Source: Natrinema amylolyticus_A | GTDB lineage: Archaea > Halobacteriota > Halobacteria > Halobacteriales > Natrialbaceae | Direction of reading: 5' to 3' | Assembly: GCF_042678045.1 (NCBI RefSeq) | Contig: NZ_JBHUDI010000005.1 | Coordinates: 124,001 to 188,000, forward strand | DNA length: 64,000 bases | The notes under the pieces: generated by a model | What the model saw: the letters and a program-made list of their open reading frames with translations, nothing else | Told to the model about the DNA's origin: nothing | The model's database searches: none | Position numbers and translations under genes: made by a program | In this document: positions 52,502 to 60,738 of the stretch, piece by piece | Layout of the letters: every line of letters begins with the position of its first letter | How positions within the stretch are numbered: the first letter of the stretch is position 1

Positions 52502-53245
52502 ATGGCCATGCGAGATGTCTGTATCGTCGGCGGCGGCACCGCTGGCCTCGCCGCATCGATCTTCACCGCCCGCGCGGGACTGGACACCCTCGTCATTGAC
52601 GGGGGCGAATCGATCCTCGCGAGAAACGCTAGCCTCGAGAACTACCCCGGCTTTCCCGACGGCGTCGATGCCCGCCGGTATCTCCAACTGAGCCGCGAGC
52701 AGGCCCGGAACGCAGGTGCCGAGTTCGAACTCGGACGTGTGACGCGCGTCGAACCGGTCGCTAAAGGGGATCTCGAACAGGGGTTCGTCCTCGAGACGGA
52801 GGGCGGCGAGCCGATCGAGGCCCGTCGGATCATCGCAGCCTCGTGGTCGGACAGCGAGTACCTCGTGCCGCTGGACGTGGGGCGCATCCAGCGCGGGAGC
52901 AAATACTTCGTCGACACTGACGAGGCCGGCCGGACGGCTGTCGACGGCGTCTACGCCGCGGGCCGACTCGCGGACGAGCCTCACCAGGCGATCGTCGCAG
53001 CCGGTCACGGCGCGAAGGTCGGGCTCGCCGTGATCCACGACTCGGATGCGAACTTCTATCACGACTGGGTCGTCCCCGAGGGCTACTTCACCGGCCGCGG
53101 CCGCGAGGTGCCGCCGGGCTGTGAAGAGATCGACGACGCGGAACGGCGCAAACGCGACGAACTGGCCCGAACGCGCATGCTCGAGGCCTTCGAGGACCCA
53201 CTCGACGAGGAGCCGACGATGCACCCGAGCGTCGAGCAGGACTGA
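52502..53245 (+). CDS. FAD-binding protein related to thioredoxin reductase, reduced
   Basis: This 247-aa protein has the FAD-binding GGGTAGLAA at residues 9-17 and the second FAD motif near VDGVYAAGRLADEPHQAIVAAGHGAKVG (quoted as VYAAGRLADEPHQAI), as in thioredoxin reductase. It lacks the middle NADPH-binding domain and the CxxC redox pair. NYPGFPDGVDARRYLQL is TrxR-like. It may use a separate electron donor or act in a non-redox way. An ATG at 52508 is an equally good start. C-terminal 60 residues are acidic and specific. Confidence 0.82.
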   Translation: MAMRDVCIVGGGTAGLAASIFTARAGLDTLVIDGGESILARNASLENYPGFPDGVDARRYLQLSREQARNAGAEFELGRVTRVEPVAKGDLEQGFVLETEGGEPIEARRIIAASWSDSEYLVPLDVGRIQRGSKYFVDTDEAGRTAVDGVYAAGRLADEPHQAIVAAGHGAKVGLAVIHDSDANFYHDWVVPEGYFTGRGREVPPGCEEIDDAERRKRDELARTRMLEAFEDPLDEEPTMHPSVEQD

Positions 53246-53301
53246 GTCAGCGAAGCGACGCGACCGTACCCTTTTGCTTGCTGCTCGCGTCGATTTGACC
53301 G

Positions 53302-54036
53302 ATGGAGGTCGCCATCCTCACCGTCGGCAGCGAAGTACTTGCCGGAGACATCGCGAACACGAACGCGCAGTGGCTCGCGACCCGGCTGACCGACAGCGGC
53401 GCGACCGTCGACCGAATCCTGACGATCCCGGACGACCGCGACCGGATCGCGGCGACGATCGGCGAGTGGACGGCCGACGTCGATGCCGTGATCGTGACCG
53501 GCGGCCTCGGCGGCACCCACGACGACGTCACCGCCGACGCGCTCGCGGACGCGTTCGACCGCGAGCTGGTCGTCGACGAGACCATCCGTCAGGACGTCGT
53601 CGAGACCGTCGCAAACTACCGGGATCGCGACCCCGAGACGGTCACGGCTGCGGACCTCGAGTTCGACGTCGACGCCTGGGCGGCGCTGCCCGCTGGGAGC
53701 CGCCCCCTCCGCAATCCCGAAGGGCTCTGTCCGGGTTGTGTACTCGAGAGCGTCTACGCGTTCCCGGGCGTGCCCGCGGAGATGCAGGCGTTGTTCGAGC
53801 AGGTCGCCGCGGAGTTCGATGGCGAGACGATCTCGCGGGTCGCGTACACGCCCCAGCCGGAGGGGACGATGGCCGAGGCCATCGATGGCGTTCGCGAGCA
53901 CTTCGACGTGACGATCGGCAGCTATCCGGCTACGGAGCGACGAAATCGGCTGAAGGTAACCGGCACCGATCCCGCAACCGTCGACGCGGCCCTCGAGTGG
54001 CTGGCCGAGCGGATCGACCTCGTCGAAGACGGGTAG
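53302..54036 (+). CDS. CinA-type molybdopterin-binding domain protein
   Basis: This 244-aa protein of the COG1058/CinA N-terminal (MoCF-binding) family starts VAILTVGSEVLAGDIANTNA and has VIVTGGLGGTHDDVTADAL, then VYAFPGVPAEMQALFEQV. No nicotinamide-nucleotide amidase domain is attached. Related proteins bind nucleotides such as ADP-ribose or serve in molybdopterin handling; the specific job here is unclear. It lies 56 nt after the FAD gene and 66 nt before coaBC, so a run of small co-directional genes is possible. Confidence 0.87.
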   Translation: MEVAILTVGSEVLAGDIANTNAQWLATRLTDSGATVDRILTIPDDRDRIAATIGEWTADVDAVIVTGGLGGTHDDVTADALADAFDRELVVDETIRQDVVETVANYRDRDPETVTAADLEFDVDAWAALPAGSRPLRNPEGLCPGCVLESVYAFPGVPAEMQALFEQVAAEFDGETISRVAYTPQPEGTMAEAIDGVREHFDVTIGSYPATERRNRLKVTGTDPATVDAALEWLAERIDLVEDG

Positions 54037-54102
54037 CCATCGCCACCCAACGCGGCGACGCCTCGCTACGCTTAACACACCCCGAGCAAGACTAGCAGCC
54101 GA

Positions 54103-55275
54103 ATGCTCGAGGGAGTCAACGTCGCGCTCGGGGTGACGGGGTCGATCGCGGCCGTCAAGACGGTCGAACTCGCCCACGAGTTGCGACGCCAGGGTGCCGC
54201 AGTTCGCGGGGTGATGACTGGCAGTGCACAGGGGATCATCCACCCCTGGGCCGTCGAGTTCGCCACCGACAACGACGTGGTCACCGAGATCACGGGGAGC
54301 GTCGAACACGTCGAGCTCTGTGGGTACGACGGCTGGGCCGACGTCTTGCTCATCGCGCCGGCGACGGCCAACACTGTCGGCAAGATCGCCGGGGCCGTCG
54401 ACGACACGCCCGTGACGACCTGTGCCACGACCGCACTCGGTGCCGACACGCCGGTCGTCATCGCACCCGCGATGCACGAACCGATGTACGACCACCCCGG
54501 CGTGCTCGAGGCGATCGACACCGTCGCGGAGTGGGGCGTCGACTTCGTCGACCCGCGCATCGAGGAAGGCAAGGCCAAGATCGCAAGCGAAGAGGCGATC
54601 GTCTGTGACGTGGCCCGCGCGGCCGGCGACCGACCGCTTGCAGGCGAGCACGTCGTCGTGACCAGCGGGGCGACCAGCGAGACGATCGATCCCGTCCGGA
54701 TCGTCACGAACCGGTCGTCGGGGAAGATGGGGCGGGCCGTCGCGAAGGCCTGCTACGTCCGCGGTGCGGACGTGACGCTCGTCCACGACGGTCCCGACGT
54801 GCCCTACGCCACGGTGCGGGAGGTCGAAAGCGCCGCCGAGATGCTCGCGGCCACGCGCGAGGCCTGCAATGACGCCGACGCGCTCGTCTCCGTGGCTGCG
54901 ATCAGCGATTACACCGTCGAGGCGAGCGACGAGAAGCTCCGTTCCGGGCAGAATCTCACGCTCGAGCTCGAGCCGACGCCGAAGCTCATCGACGAGATCC
55001 GCGCCGAGTATCCCGAGCTGCCGATCATCGGCTTCAAGACCGAAACCTCCGGTGACGAGGGGGCGATGATCGAGCAGGCCAGAAAGACGCTCGAACGGGC
55101 CGATCTCGCGTTCGTCGTCGCCAACGATGCGAGTGTGATGGGCGCGGAGACGACGCGTGCCCTGCTGGTTCACGCGGACGATGCCGCTCGCTACGAGGGG
55201 ACGAAGATCGAACTGGGCGGCGAGATCGCCGACTCGATCGCGGCGGTGCTCGGCGTCGGGTCGACGGCCAACTGA
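54103..55275 (+). CDS. coaBC: Bifunctional phosphopantothenoylcysteine decarboxylase / phosphopantothenate-cysteine ligase
   Basis: This 390-aa enzyme performs two steps of CoA synthesis. The N-terminal flavin domain (CoaC) has GVTGSIAAVKTVELAHELRR, LIAPATANTVGKIAGAVDD and the PAMHEPMYDHP motif. The C-terminal CoaB part begins near residue 185 with VVTSGATSETIDPVRIVTNR, SSGKMG, and AAISDYTV. Order and length are normal. CoA made by this route supplies the phosphopantetheine arm used by the AcpS at 11255, though the genes are unlinked. Confidence 0.94.
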   Translation: MLEGVNVALGVTGSIAAVKTVELAHELRRQGAAVRGVMTGSAQGIIHPWAVEFATDNDVVTEITGSVEHVELCGYDGWADVLLIAPATANTVGKIAGAVDDTPVTTCATTALGADTPVVIAPAMHEPMYDHPGVLEAIDTVAEWGVDFVDPRIEEGKAKIASEEAIVCDVARAAGDRPLAGEHVVVTSGATSETIDPVRIVTNRSSGKMGRAVAKACYVRGADVTLVHDGPDVPYATVREVESAAEMLAATREACNDADALVSVAAISDYTVEASDEKLRSGQNLTLELEPTPKLIDEIRAEYPELPIIGFKTETSGDEGAMIEQARKTLERADLAFVVANDASVMGAETTRALLVHADDAARYEGTKIELGGEIADSIAAVLGVGSTAN

Positions 55276-55376
55276 GATCAAAAGCGGATTTTTGTCTAGC
55301 GTATCACAAATTCGCCTCGCCGTGTAGCCGGCCCGCGAACTCGTGACACCACCCTGTCCGACAAGCCCGTCAAGAC

Positions 55377-55384
55377 AATTATAT
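55377..55384 (+). promoter_or_regulatory. TATA-like box before the leader ORF
   Basis: AATTATAT lies 26-33 nt before the ATG at 55410. If active, the transcript begins at that ATG and runs through the short frame to the GTG start at 55469. Confidence 0.5.
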
Positions 55385-55409
55385 GGGTGGGATTCATTCG
55401 TTCGAACTA

Positions 55410-55472
55410 ATGAGTATTCGATCTGATCAGAAGGGGAGCGATATACCGGGGTCGTCCGGCAACGCGAGGTGA
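55410..55472 (+). CDS. Possible 20-codon leader ORF
   Basis: An ATG at leaderless spacing from a TATA-like box opens a 20-codon frame (MSIRSDQKGSDIPGSSGNAR). It ends in TGA inside a GTGA overlap with the start of the next gene. This would couple the two by translation reinitiation. It is too short to evaluate coding bias. Alternatively it is not translated and the GTG is reached directly. Confidence 0.35.
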   Translation: MSIRSDQKGSDIPGSSGNAR

Positions 55473-56092
55473 CGGACGTGGCACAACAACAACAACTCCG
55501 CACCGACGACGCCTCGACGCCGGACGATGACGACCACGACGCAGCCGACGAGCCGCTGACGAAAGGCGAGATTTTCGAAGTCCTTCGGAACCAGCGACGG
55601 CGCTACGTCGTGCAGTATCTCAAACAGGACGACCGGCCGGTCGAACTCGGTGACCTCGCCCAGCAAGTCGCCGCCTGGGAGTACGATACGACACTCGAGG
55701 GCGTCACGCCCGAACAGCGAAAGCGGGTCTATACGACGCTTCAGCAGACCCACCTCCCGAAGATGAATTCGGCCGGCATTCTTCGATTCGATTCCGATCG
55801 CGGTCTCATTGAATCGACCGACCGGACCCGAGACATCAGTGTCTACCTCGAGATCGTCCCTGGCCGGGAGTTCGCATGGCGGGAACTGTACCTCTCGTTG
55901 GGGGCGGTCAGCTGTGCACTGGTCGCCGCGCTCTGGCTGGAGATCTATCCGCTGACGCAGTTATCGAACCTGACCTGGATGGCAGTCGTTGCAGGCACGT
56001 TCACGGTTACCGCGATCGCACACATCTACTACGAGCGGACCATGCGGCTGGGCCACGGCGACCAGCCGCCGGAACTCAGCTATAGCAAGTGA
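55469..56092 (+). CDS. Membrane-anchored DUF7344-like regulator
   Basis: This 207-aa protein starts at GTG 55469. Residues about 30-115 form a winged-helix-like module: KGEIFEVLRNQRRRYVVQYL, LAQQVAAWEYD, RKRVYTTLQQTHLPKMNSAG. Two membrane helices follow (about 138-158 and 166-186), then a short charged end. Such proteins are frequent and unassigned in haloarchaea. No ATG is available near the start of homology, so GTG is most plausible. It may sense membrane state and act on DNA or a partner. Confidence 0.82.
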   Translation: MTDVAQQQQLRTDDASTPDDDDHDAADEPLTKGEIFEVLRNQRRRYVVQYLKQDDRPVELGDLAQQVAAWEYDTTLEGVTPEQRKRVYTTLQQTHLPKMNSAGILRFDSDRGLIESTDRTRDISVYLEIVPGREFAWRELYLSLGAVSCALVAALWLEIYPLTQLSNLTWMAVVAGTFTVTAIAHIYYERTMRLGHGDQPPELSYSK

Positions 56093-56216
56093 GACTGCGG
56101 TGTCCGAGTCGATCGCCACGGCGTCTCGATCGTGTGGCCAGCCAACATAGCCCGCCGCTCGAGGGCTCACGCGGCCGGATCGTCAACTTTTACTCTCCGA
56201 CCGTCCGACCGACGAC

Positions 56217-56786
56217 ATGGATCAGCTCAAGCAGTCCCTCCTCGAGGCCCCGATCATCGAGAAGAACGGCTATCATTACTTCGTGCATCCGATCAGCGAC
56301 GGGCTCCCAAAGCTCGAGCCGGGCCTGTTGCGTGAGATCGTCATCGGGATCATCCGAAAGGCCGAGCTCGAGAACGTCGACCGGATCGTCACGCCCGCGG
56401 CGATGGGCATTCACATCTCGACGGCCGTCTCGCTGATGACCGACATCCCGCTGACGGTCATCCGGAAGCGTGAGTACGGCCTCGAAGACGAGGTATCGAT
56501 CTCCCAGCAGACCGGCTACTCGGAAAACGAGATGTACATCAACGACGTCCGCGAGGGCGAGCGCGTGCTCGTCCTCGACGACGTGCTCTCGACGGGCGGG
56601 ACGCTCGCGGCGGTCCTGGCGGCACTGGACGACATCGGTGCGGAGGTCATCGACACGGTCGCCGTCATCAAGAAGGTCGGCGGCGAGAACAAGGTCGACG
56701 ACGCCGGCTACGACGTCAAGACGCTGATCAACGTCGACGTCGTCGACGGCGAGGTCGTCATCGTCGACGAGCACGGCGACCACTAA
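56217..56786 (+). CDS. hpt: Hypoxanthine/guanine phosphoribosyltransferase (archaeal type)
   Basis: This 189-aa PRTase of the archaeal HGPRTase/APRT-like subfamily has the PRPP loop VLVLDDVLSTGGTLAAV and an early VTPAAMGIHISTAVSLMTD. IRKREYGLEDEVSISQQTGY is a typical substrate-side segment. It salvages free purine bases to nucleotides. Base specificity (hypoxanthine, guanine or adenine) is not certain from sequence. A further PRTase at 39891 belongs to a different branch. Confidence 0.9.
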   Translation: MDQLKQSLLEAPIIEKNGYHYFVHPISDGLPKLEPGLLREIVIGIIRKAELENVDRIVTPAAMGIHISTAVSLMTDIPLTVIRKREYGLEDEVSISQQTGYSENEMYINDVREGERVLVLDDVLSTGGTLAAVLAALDDIGAEVIDTVAVIKKVGGENKVDDAGYDVKTLINVDVVDGEVVIVDEHGDH

Positions 56787-56810
56787 GCGACCGTCGAACC
56801 CGCCGCTGCC

Positions 56811-56895
56811 TCGTACTGCCGGTTCTCACTGGATGCCGGCGATCGATACGGCGGTTCGCTGTCGGGCCGGAGTTGACTGACACCCAGTGGTATCA
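56811..56895. repeat. Dispersed palindromic element, degenerate copy F
   Basis: Left part TCGTACTGCCGGTTCTCACT matches copy D at about 23 of 31 positions, and the end GACTGACACCCAGTGGTATC resembles the right arm of other copies. The inner palindrome is lost. It lies after hpt but not on its stop codon. Confidence 0.4.
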
Positions 56896-57010
56896 CACAT
56901 AGTCGAGAGGTGTGACTGCTATCTGTGTGACCAGGTGCCTGGCCCATCTTCAGCCGACCGCTGTCGACCCAACACAAGGAATATGAGAGCAGGATCTGAA
57001 TCGCACGAGT

Positions 57011-58657
57011 ATGGCAGGGAATAGTGTCGGCCCGGGTGAACGCGGTCGGTTGCGACGGCGTTCGCTCCTGACGCGTGCGGGGGCTGTCGGGGCTGCAGGA
57101 TTGGCGGGCTGTCTCAGCTTCGACAGCGTCACGGTCGACGGTCCGGCCGAGGAACTGATCGAGGAGGGATTTACAGCGGCGGACATCGACCCGCCGTTCG
57201 AGACGACGATCGCCATCACCCAGGACGAAGAACGAAACCGGCTGGCACAACTCCTGCAGGACGAACTCAACGACACCGGATTTTTCGACGTTTCGATCGA
57301 ATCGCGGGACTTCGGAACGCACCTCGATACGATGCTTGCTGCGGCCGACACGGACGAAAACGCCATCTTCGTCGCGAGCTGGACCGGCGGGTGGGACCCC
57401 AGCAACTACGTCACCATGCTGTTTCACTCGGACAATACGTCGCCAAACGGGCTCAACGTCGGCCACTACGAAAACGAAACCGTCGACGAGTACATCGACA
57501 CCGGGCTCACCGAAACTGATCACGACGAACGCGTCGAGCTCTATCGGGCGCTCCAGGAAAAATTGGTCGCCGACTCCCCGATATCGTTCGTTCGCTTTCG
57601 TGAGGTGGCCCACGTCTGGAACGACGACGTCGTCACCGATTGGCGGACGTATCCGCTCAGTCCGGGATCGTACTACGGAGTGTACGCACCCTGGGCCGGC
57701 GTCTACACCGATCTCGAGGAGGGAACCGAGTTCGTCGGCGATCTCAGCAGCGACGTCACGAACTACGACCCTGTCGAAATAAACGGTACCGTCTCGAGTC
57801 AGGCGACGGCGCTACTCTACGAGCAACTCGTCGGCGTCGACTTCGACGGCGAGGTCCGGCCGATGCTCGCGACCGACTGGATGCAACTCGACGAGACGAC
57901 CTATCGGTTCGCCCTCCGCGAGGGTGTCCAGTTCCACAACGGCGAGGAGTTCACCGCCGACCACGTCAAGGGCTCGTTCGAACGCTACGAGGGCACGACC
58001 CGGGAGAGCGACGTCTACGACTGGTACGAAAGCAGTACGGTCGTCGACGATCACACGATCGATATCAGTTGCTGGCGGGAATACGGCCCTTTCGAGACGG
58101 CGCTGTTTAACGTGTCGATCGTCCCGATGGCCTCGATCGACGGCGACCACGACCTCCAGACGGAGCCGATCGGGACCGGTCCGTATCGGTTCACCGAGCA
58201 CGAACCCGGCGATCACTGGCGACTGCGCCGGTTCGACGACCACTGGTTCGACGGGTGCGACACGGTCCCCGCAACGCCACCGATCGAAACCGTCACGCTC
58301 GAGATCATCACCGAAAAGTCGTCCCGACAGGGTGCACTCGAGGCCGGCGACATCGACTTCAGTTACGGCGTGCCGTCGGCAAATCTTGCCAGTTTCGAGG
58401 CGACCAGCAGCTACGGCGTCGGCCGCCACGTCAGCGGTGGCTTCGATATGGTCCTCTATCCCTGCTACCTGCCGCCGTTTACCGAACCGTCGGTTCGTCG
58501 CGGCTGTAACATGTTGCTCCCACGCGAGCAAATCCTCGAGACCGTCTACCATGGCCGTGGCCAGATTGCGTATACGCCGATCTCGCCGCTGCTGGAAGAG
58601 TACGCGGGCGAATCGTTTCAAGAGGAGATCGCAAACGAATACGTTCGCTCGAGCTGA
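57011..58657 (+). CDS. ABC transporter substrate-binding lipoprotein, family 5, apparently circularly permuted
   Basis: This 548-aa protein has a Tat lipoprotein signal (RRRSLLTRAGAVGAAGLAGC, C34). The mature part is in an unusual order. Residues about 45-232 resemble the C-terminal third of DppA/OppA proteins: GPAEELIEEGF, FVASWTGGWDPSNYVTMLFH, DERVELYRALQEKLVADSPI. Residues about 240-548 resemble the N-terminal two thirds: LLYEQLVGVDFDGEVRPMLA, YRFALREGVQFHNGEEFTAD, IGTGPYRFTEHEPGDHWRLR, LEAGDIDFSYGVP, ending LLPREQILETVYHGRGQ. Placing the first part after the second restores the canonical order. It heads the dppBCDF-type operon. Confidence 0.88.
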   Translation: MAGNSVGPGERGRLRRRSLLTRAGAVGAAGLAGCLSFDSVTVDGPAEELIEEGFTAADIDPPFETTIAITQDEERNRLAQLLQDELNDTGFFDVSIESRDFGTHLDTMLAAADTDENAIFVASWTGGWDPSNYVTMLFHSDNTSPNGLNVGHYENETVDEYIDTGLTETDHDERVELYRALQEKLVADSPISFVRFREVAHVWNDDVVTDWRTYPLSPGSYYGVYAPWAGVYTDLEEGTEFVGDLSSDVTNYDPVEINGTVSSQATALLYEQLVGVDFDGEVRPMLATDWMQLDETTYRFALREGVQFHNGEEFTADHVKGSFERYEGTTRESDVYDWYESSTVVDDHTIDISCWREYGPFETALFNVSIVPMASIDGDHDLQTEPIGTGPYRFTEHEPGDHWRLRRFDDHWFDGCDTVPATPPIETVTLEIITEKSSRQGALEAGDIDFSYGVPSANLASFEATSSYGVGRHVSGGFDMVLYPCYLPPFTEPSVRRGCNMLLPREQILETVYHGRGQIAYTPISPLLEEYAGESFQEEIANEYVRSS

Positions 58658-58662
58658 CTCCG

Positions 58663-59610
58663 ATGTCGCTTGGACGATACGTGTGTCGACGACTGGCGGT
58701 CACGGTGCCGGTCCTGTTCGGCGTCACTGCACTGACGTTCTCGTTCGTCCACCTGTTGCCGGGTGACGCGGTCGACGCGATCGTCGGCTTTCGAGACGTC
58801 AGCCCCGCGACCGAGGCGGCGATCCGGGCCGAGTATCACCTCGACCAGCCGGTGTGGAAACAGTACCTGCTGTGGCTGCGGGACATGGCTACCCTCGAGT
58901 TCGGCACGTCGCCGGTCACCGGTCGCGACGTGGTCGCGACGATCGGCAGCCGGCTCCCGGCGACGCTCGCACTCGGCGGGGCGGCGTGGCTGCTCGCGCT
59001 CGCGATCGGGATTCCAGCGGGGATCGTTGCCGCCATCAAAGCGGGTGAGCCGGCCGACGACCTTGGACGGCTCGCAGCACTCGCCGGGATCGCGACGCCG
59101 AATTTCTGGCTCGGCCTGATCCTGCTGTTCGTCTTTAGCGTTCGACTCGGCTGGTTTCGGGTTATCCCACCGGATGCGCCACTCGTGAGCCTCGCAACGG
59201 TGAAGTTCATCGTGTTGCCGACACTCACACTGGGGACGGCTTCGGCAGCGCTCGTCATGCGCCTGCTCCGGTCGTCGATGCGACGGGAACTCGACGCGGC
59301 CTACGTCACGACCGCGCGCGCGAAGGGGCTCCCGGAACGGACGGTGATCCTGAAACACGTCCTGCGAAACTCCGTGCTGCCGGTCGTCACCGTCGCCGGC
59401 CTCCAGCTCGCGTTCCTCGTCGACGGTGCCGTCGTCGTCGAGGGGATCTTTTCCTGGCCGGGCATGGGGCGGCTGCTGGTCCGATCGATCCTCCAGCGAG
59501 ACTACGCCGTCATTCAGGCGATCGTCCTCGTCATCGGGGTCGCGATCGTCCTTGCAAATCTGCTCGTCGACATCGTCTACGCGATCCTCGATCCACGCAT
59601 TCGATACTGA
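58663..59610 (+). CDS. dppB: ABC transporter permease, DppB type
   Basis: This 315-aa inner-membrane component of a peptide/nickel-type importer has six hydrophobic segments and starts RYVCRRLAVTVPVLFGVTAL. The coupling loop (EAA motif) lies at AAYVTTARAKGLPERTVILK. LLPGDAVDAIVGF and EGIFSWPGMGRLLVRSI are characteristic of DppB. It begins 5 nt after the binding protein and ends 3 nt before the second permease. Substrate (peptide, nickel chelate or sugar) cannot be told from sequence. Confidence 0.92.
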   Translation: MSLGRYVCRRLAVTVPVLFGVTALTFSFVHLLPGDAVDAIVGFRDVSPATEAAIRAEYHLDQPVWKQYLLWLRDMATLEFGTSPVTGRDVVATIGSRLPATLALGGAAWLLALAIGIPAGIVAAIKAGEPADDLGRLAALAGIATPNFWLGLILLFVFSVRLGWFRVIPPDAPLVSLATVKFIVLPTLTLGTASAALVMRLLRSSMRRELDAAYVTTARAKGLPERTVILKHVLRNSVLPVVTVAGLQLAFLVDGAVVVEGIFSWPGMGRLLVRSILQRDYAVIQAIVLVIGVAIVLANLLVDIVYAILDPRIRY

Positions 59611-59613
59611 CAA

Positions 59614-60738
59614 ATGAGCGACCGACAGCCCACCACCGATCGCGGCCGGATTCGTATCGTCGGCTTCGACAACGCCGTTGGAGACCGACAGGACGGCGAC
59701 GCGAACGGCGACGACGCCGACGGTACGACGATGACGGCGCCCGGTGTCTCCCCGACGACGACCGCAGGGGCCGAGACGACATCGGCGCCGAATCTCGCCC
59801 GGTCGGGACGCCGCCTCGAGAACGCGTGGCGACGGTTCCGTCGGAACCGGTCGGCGATGGCCGGACTGGCGGTGATCGTCGTCATGGCACTCCTTGCGGT
59901 CTTCGCCCGGCCGATCGAGGTTTCGACGGCCGAAGTGACGATCACGCTTCAGCCGTTCTCGCTGGCACCCTACGATCCGACCGCGACGTTCGTCGGGCCG
60001 CCGAACGTCCCGCCCTCGTGGGCACATCCCTTCGGAACCGACTGGGCGGGCCGCGACCAGTTTTCCCGGGTGCTCGTCGGCGGCCGGTACACGCTGAGTA
60101 TCGGACTCGTCGCCGTCGCACTGGCGCTCTGTGTCGGCGTTCCGCTCGGGGCGATCGCCGGCTATTTCGGCGGCTGGATCGACGAGGCGATCATGCGGTT
60201 GGTCGACGTGCTCTATGCCTTCCCGTTTCTGGTGCTCGCGATCGCGATCGTCCCGATTCTCGAGCCGGTGCCGATCCTCGGAAGCGGCTACTGGACGGTG
60301 GTGGTGGCACTCGCCGTCACCGGCTGGATCGGCTACGCCCGGCTGTTGCGCGGCGAAGTCCTCTCGGTCCGCGAACGCGAGTACGTCACGGCCGCGCGGG
60401 CACTCGGCGTCCCCGATCGGACGATCATCCGTCGGCACGTCGTCCCGAACGCCGTCGCACCCGTCGTCGTCCAGGCGACGCTCAACGTCGGAACGGTCGT
60501 CCTCACCGCAGCGGCGCTTGGCTTTCTCGGCCTCGGCCTCGAGCCCGGCAGTGCCGAATGGGGTGCGATGCTCGCACAGGGCCGCAGCTCGCTGCTCCGG
60601 GGCGACTGGCACATCACCGTCTTCCCCGGCCTCGCGATCTTCCTGTTCGTGCTGGCGATCAACCTCGTCGGCGACGGCATCAACGACGCGCTCGAGCCCG
60701 ACCGCGACGTCGGCGACGATCGGAGGTGGCTGCGCTGA
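59614..60738 (+). CDS. dppC: ABC transporter permease, DppC type, with long N-terminal extension
   Basis: This 374-aa permease has a hydrophilic Asp/Thr/Gly-rich extension of about 75 residues, then the usual DppC body: AWRRFRRNRSAMAGLAVIVV, HPFGTDWAGRDQFSRVLVGG, and the EAA loop EYVTAARALGVPDRTIIRRH. GFLGLGLEPGSAEWGAML is a standard family segment. Five or six TM helices. Its stop overlaps the start of the next gene (TGATG). The extension is not seen in typical DppC proteins; its role is unknown. Confidence 0.9.
   Translation: MSDRQPTTDRGRIRIVGFDNAVGDRQDGDANGDDADGTTMTAPGVSPTTTAGAETTSAPNLARSGRRLENAWRRFRRNRSAMAGLAVIVVMALLAVFARPIEVSTAEVTITLQPFSLAPYDPTATFVGPPNVPPSWAHPFGTDWAGRDQFSRVLVGGRYTLSIGLVAVALALCVGVPLGAIAGYFGGWIDEAIMRLVDVLYAFPFLVLAIAIVPILEPVPILGSGYWTVVVALAVTGWIGYARLLRGEVLSVREREYVTAARALGVPDRTIIRRHVVPNAVAPVVVQATLNVGTVVLTAAALGFLGLGLEPGSAEWGAMLAQGRSSLLRGDWHITVFPGLAIFLFVLAINLVGDGINDALEPDRDVGDDRRWLR

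Noticed and set aside
53083..55503. An 806-codon open frame on the - strand across coaBC, the CinA-type gene and the FAD gene
   Set aside because: It runs antisense to three well-supported genes, has Arg/Asp/Gly-rich composition without motifs, and arises from codon bias in high-GC DNA.
58618..60612. A 664-codon open frame on the - strand across both permease genes
   Set aside because: It lies antisense to clear DppB/DppC genes and is a string of Arg, Asp and Glu with no domain.
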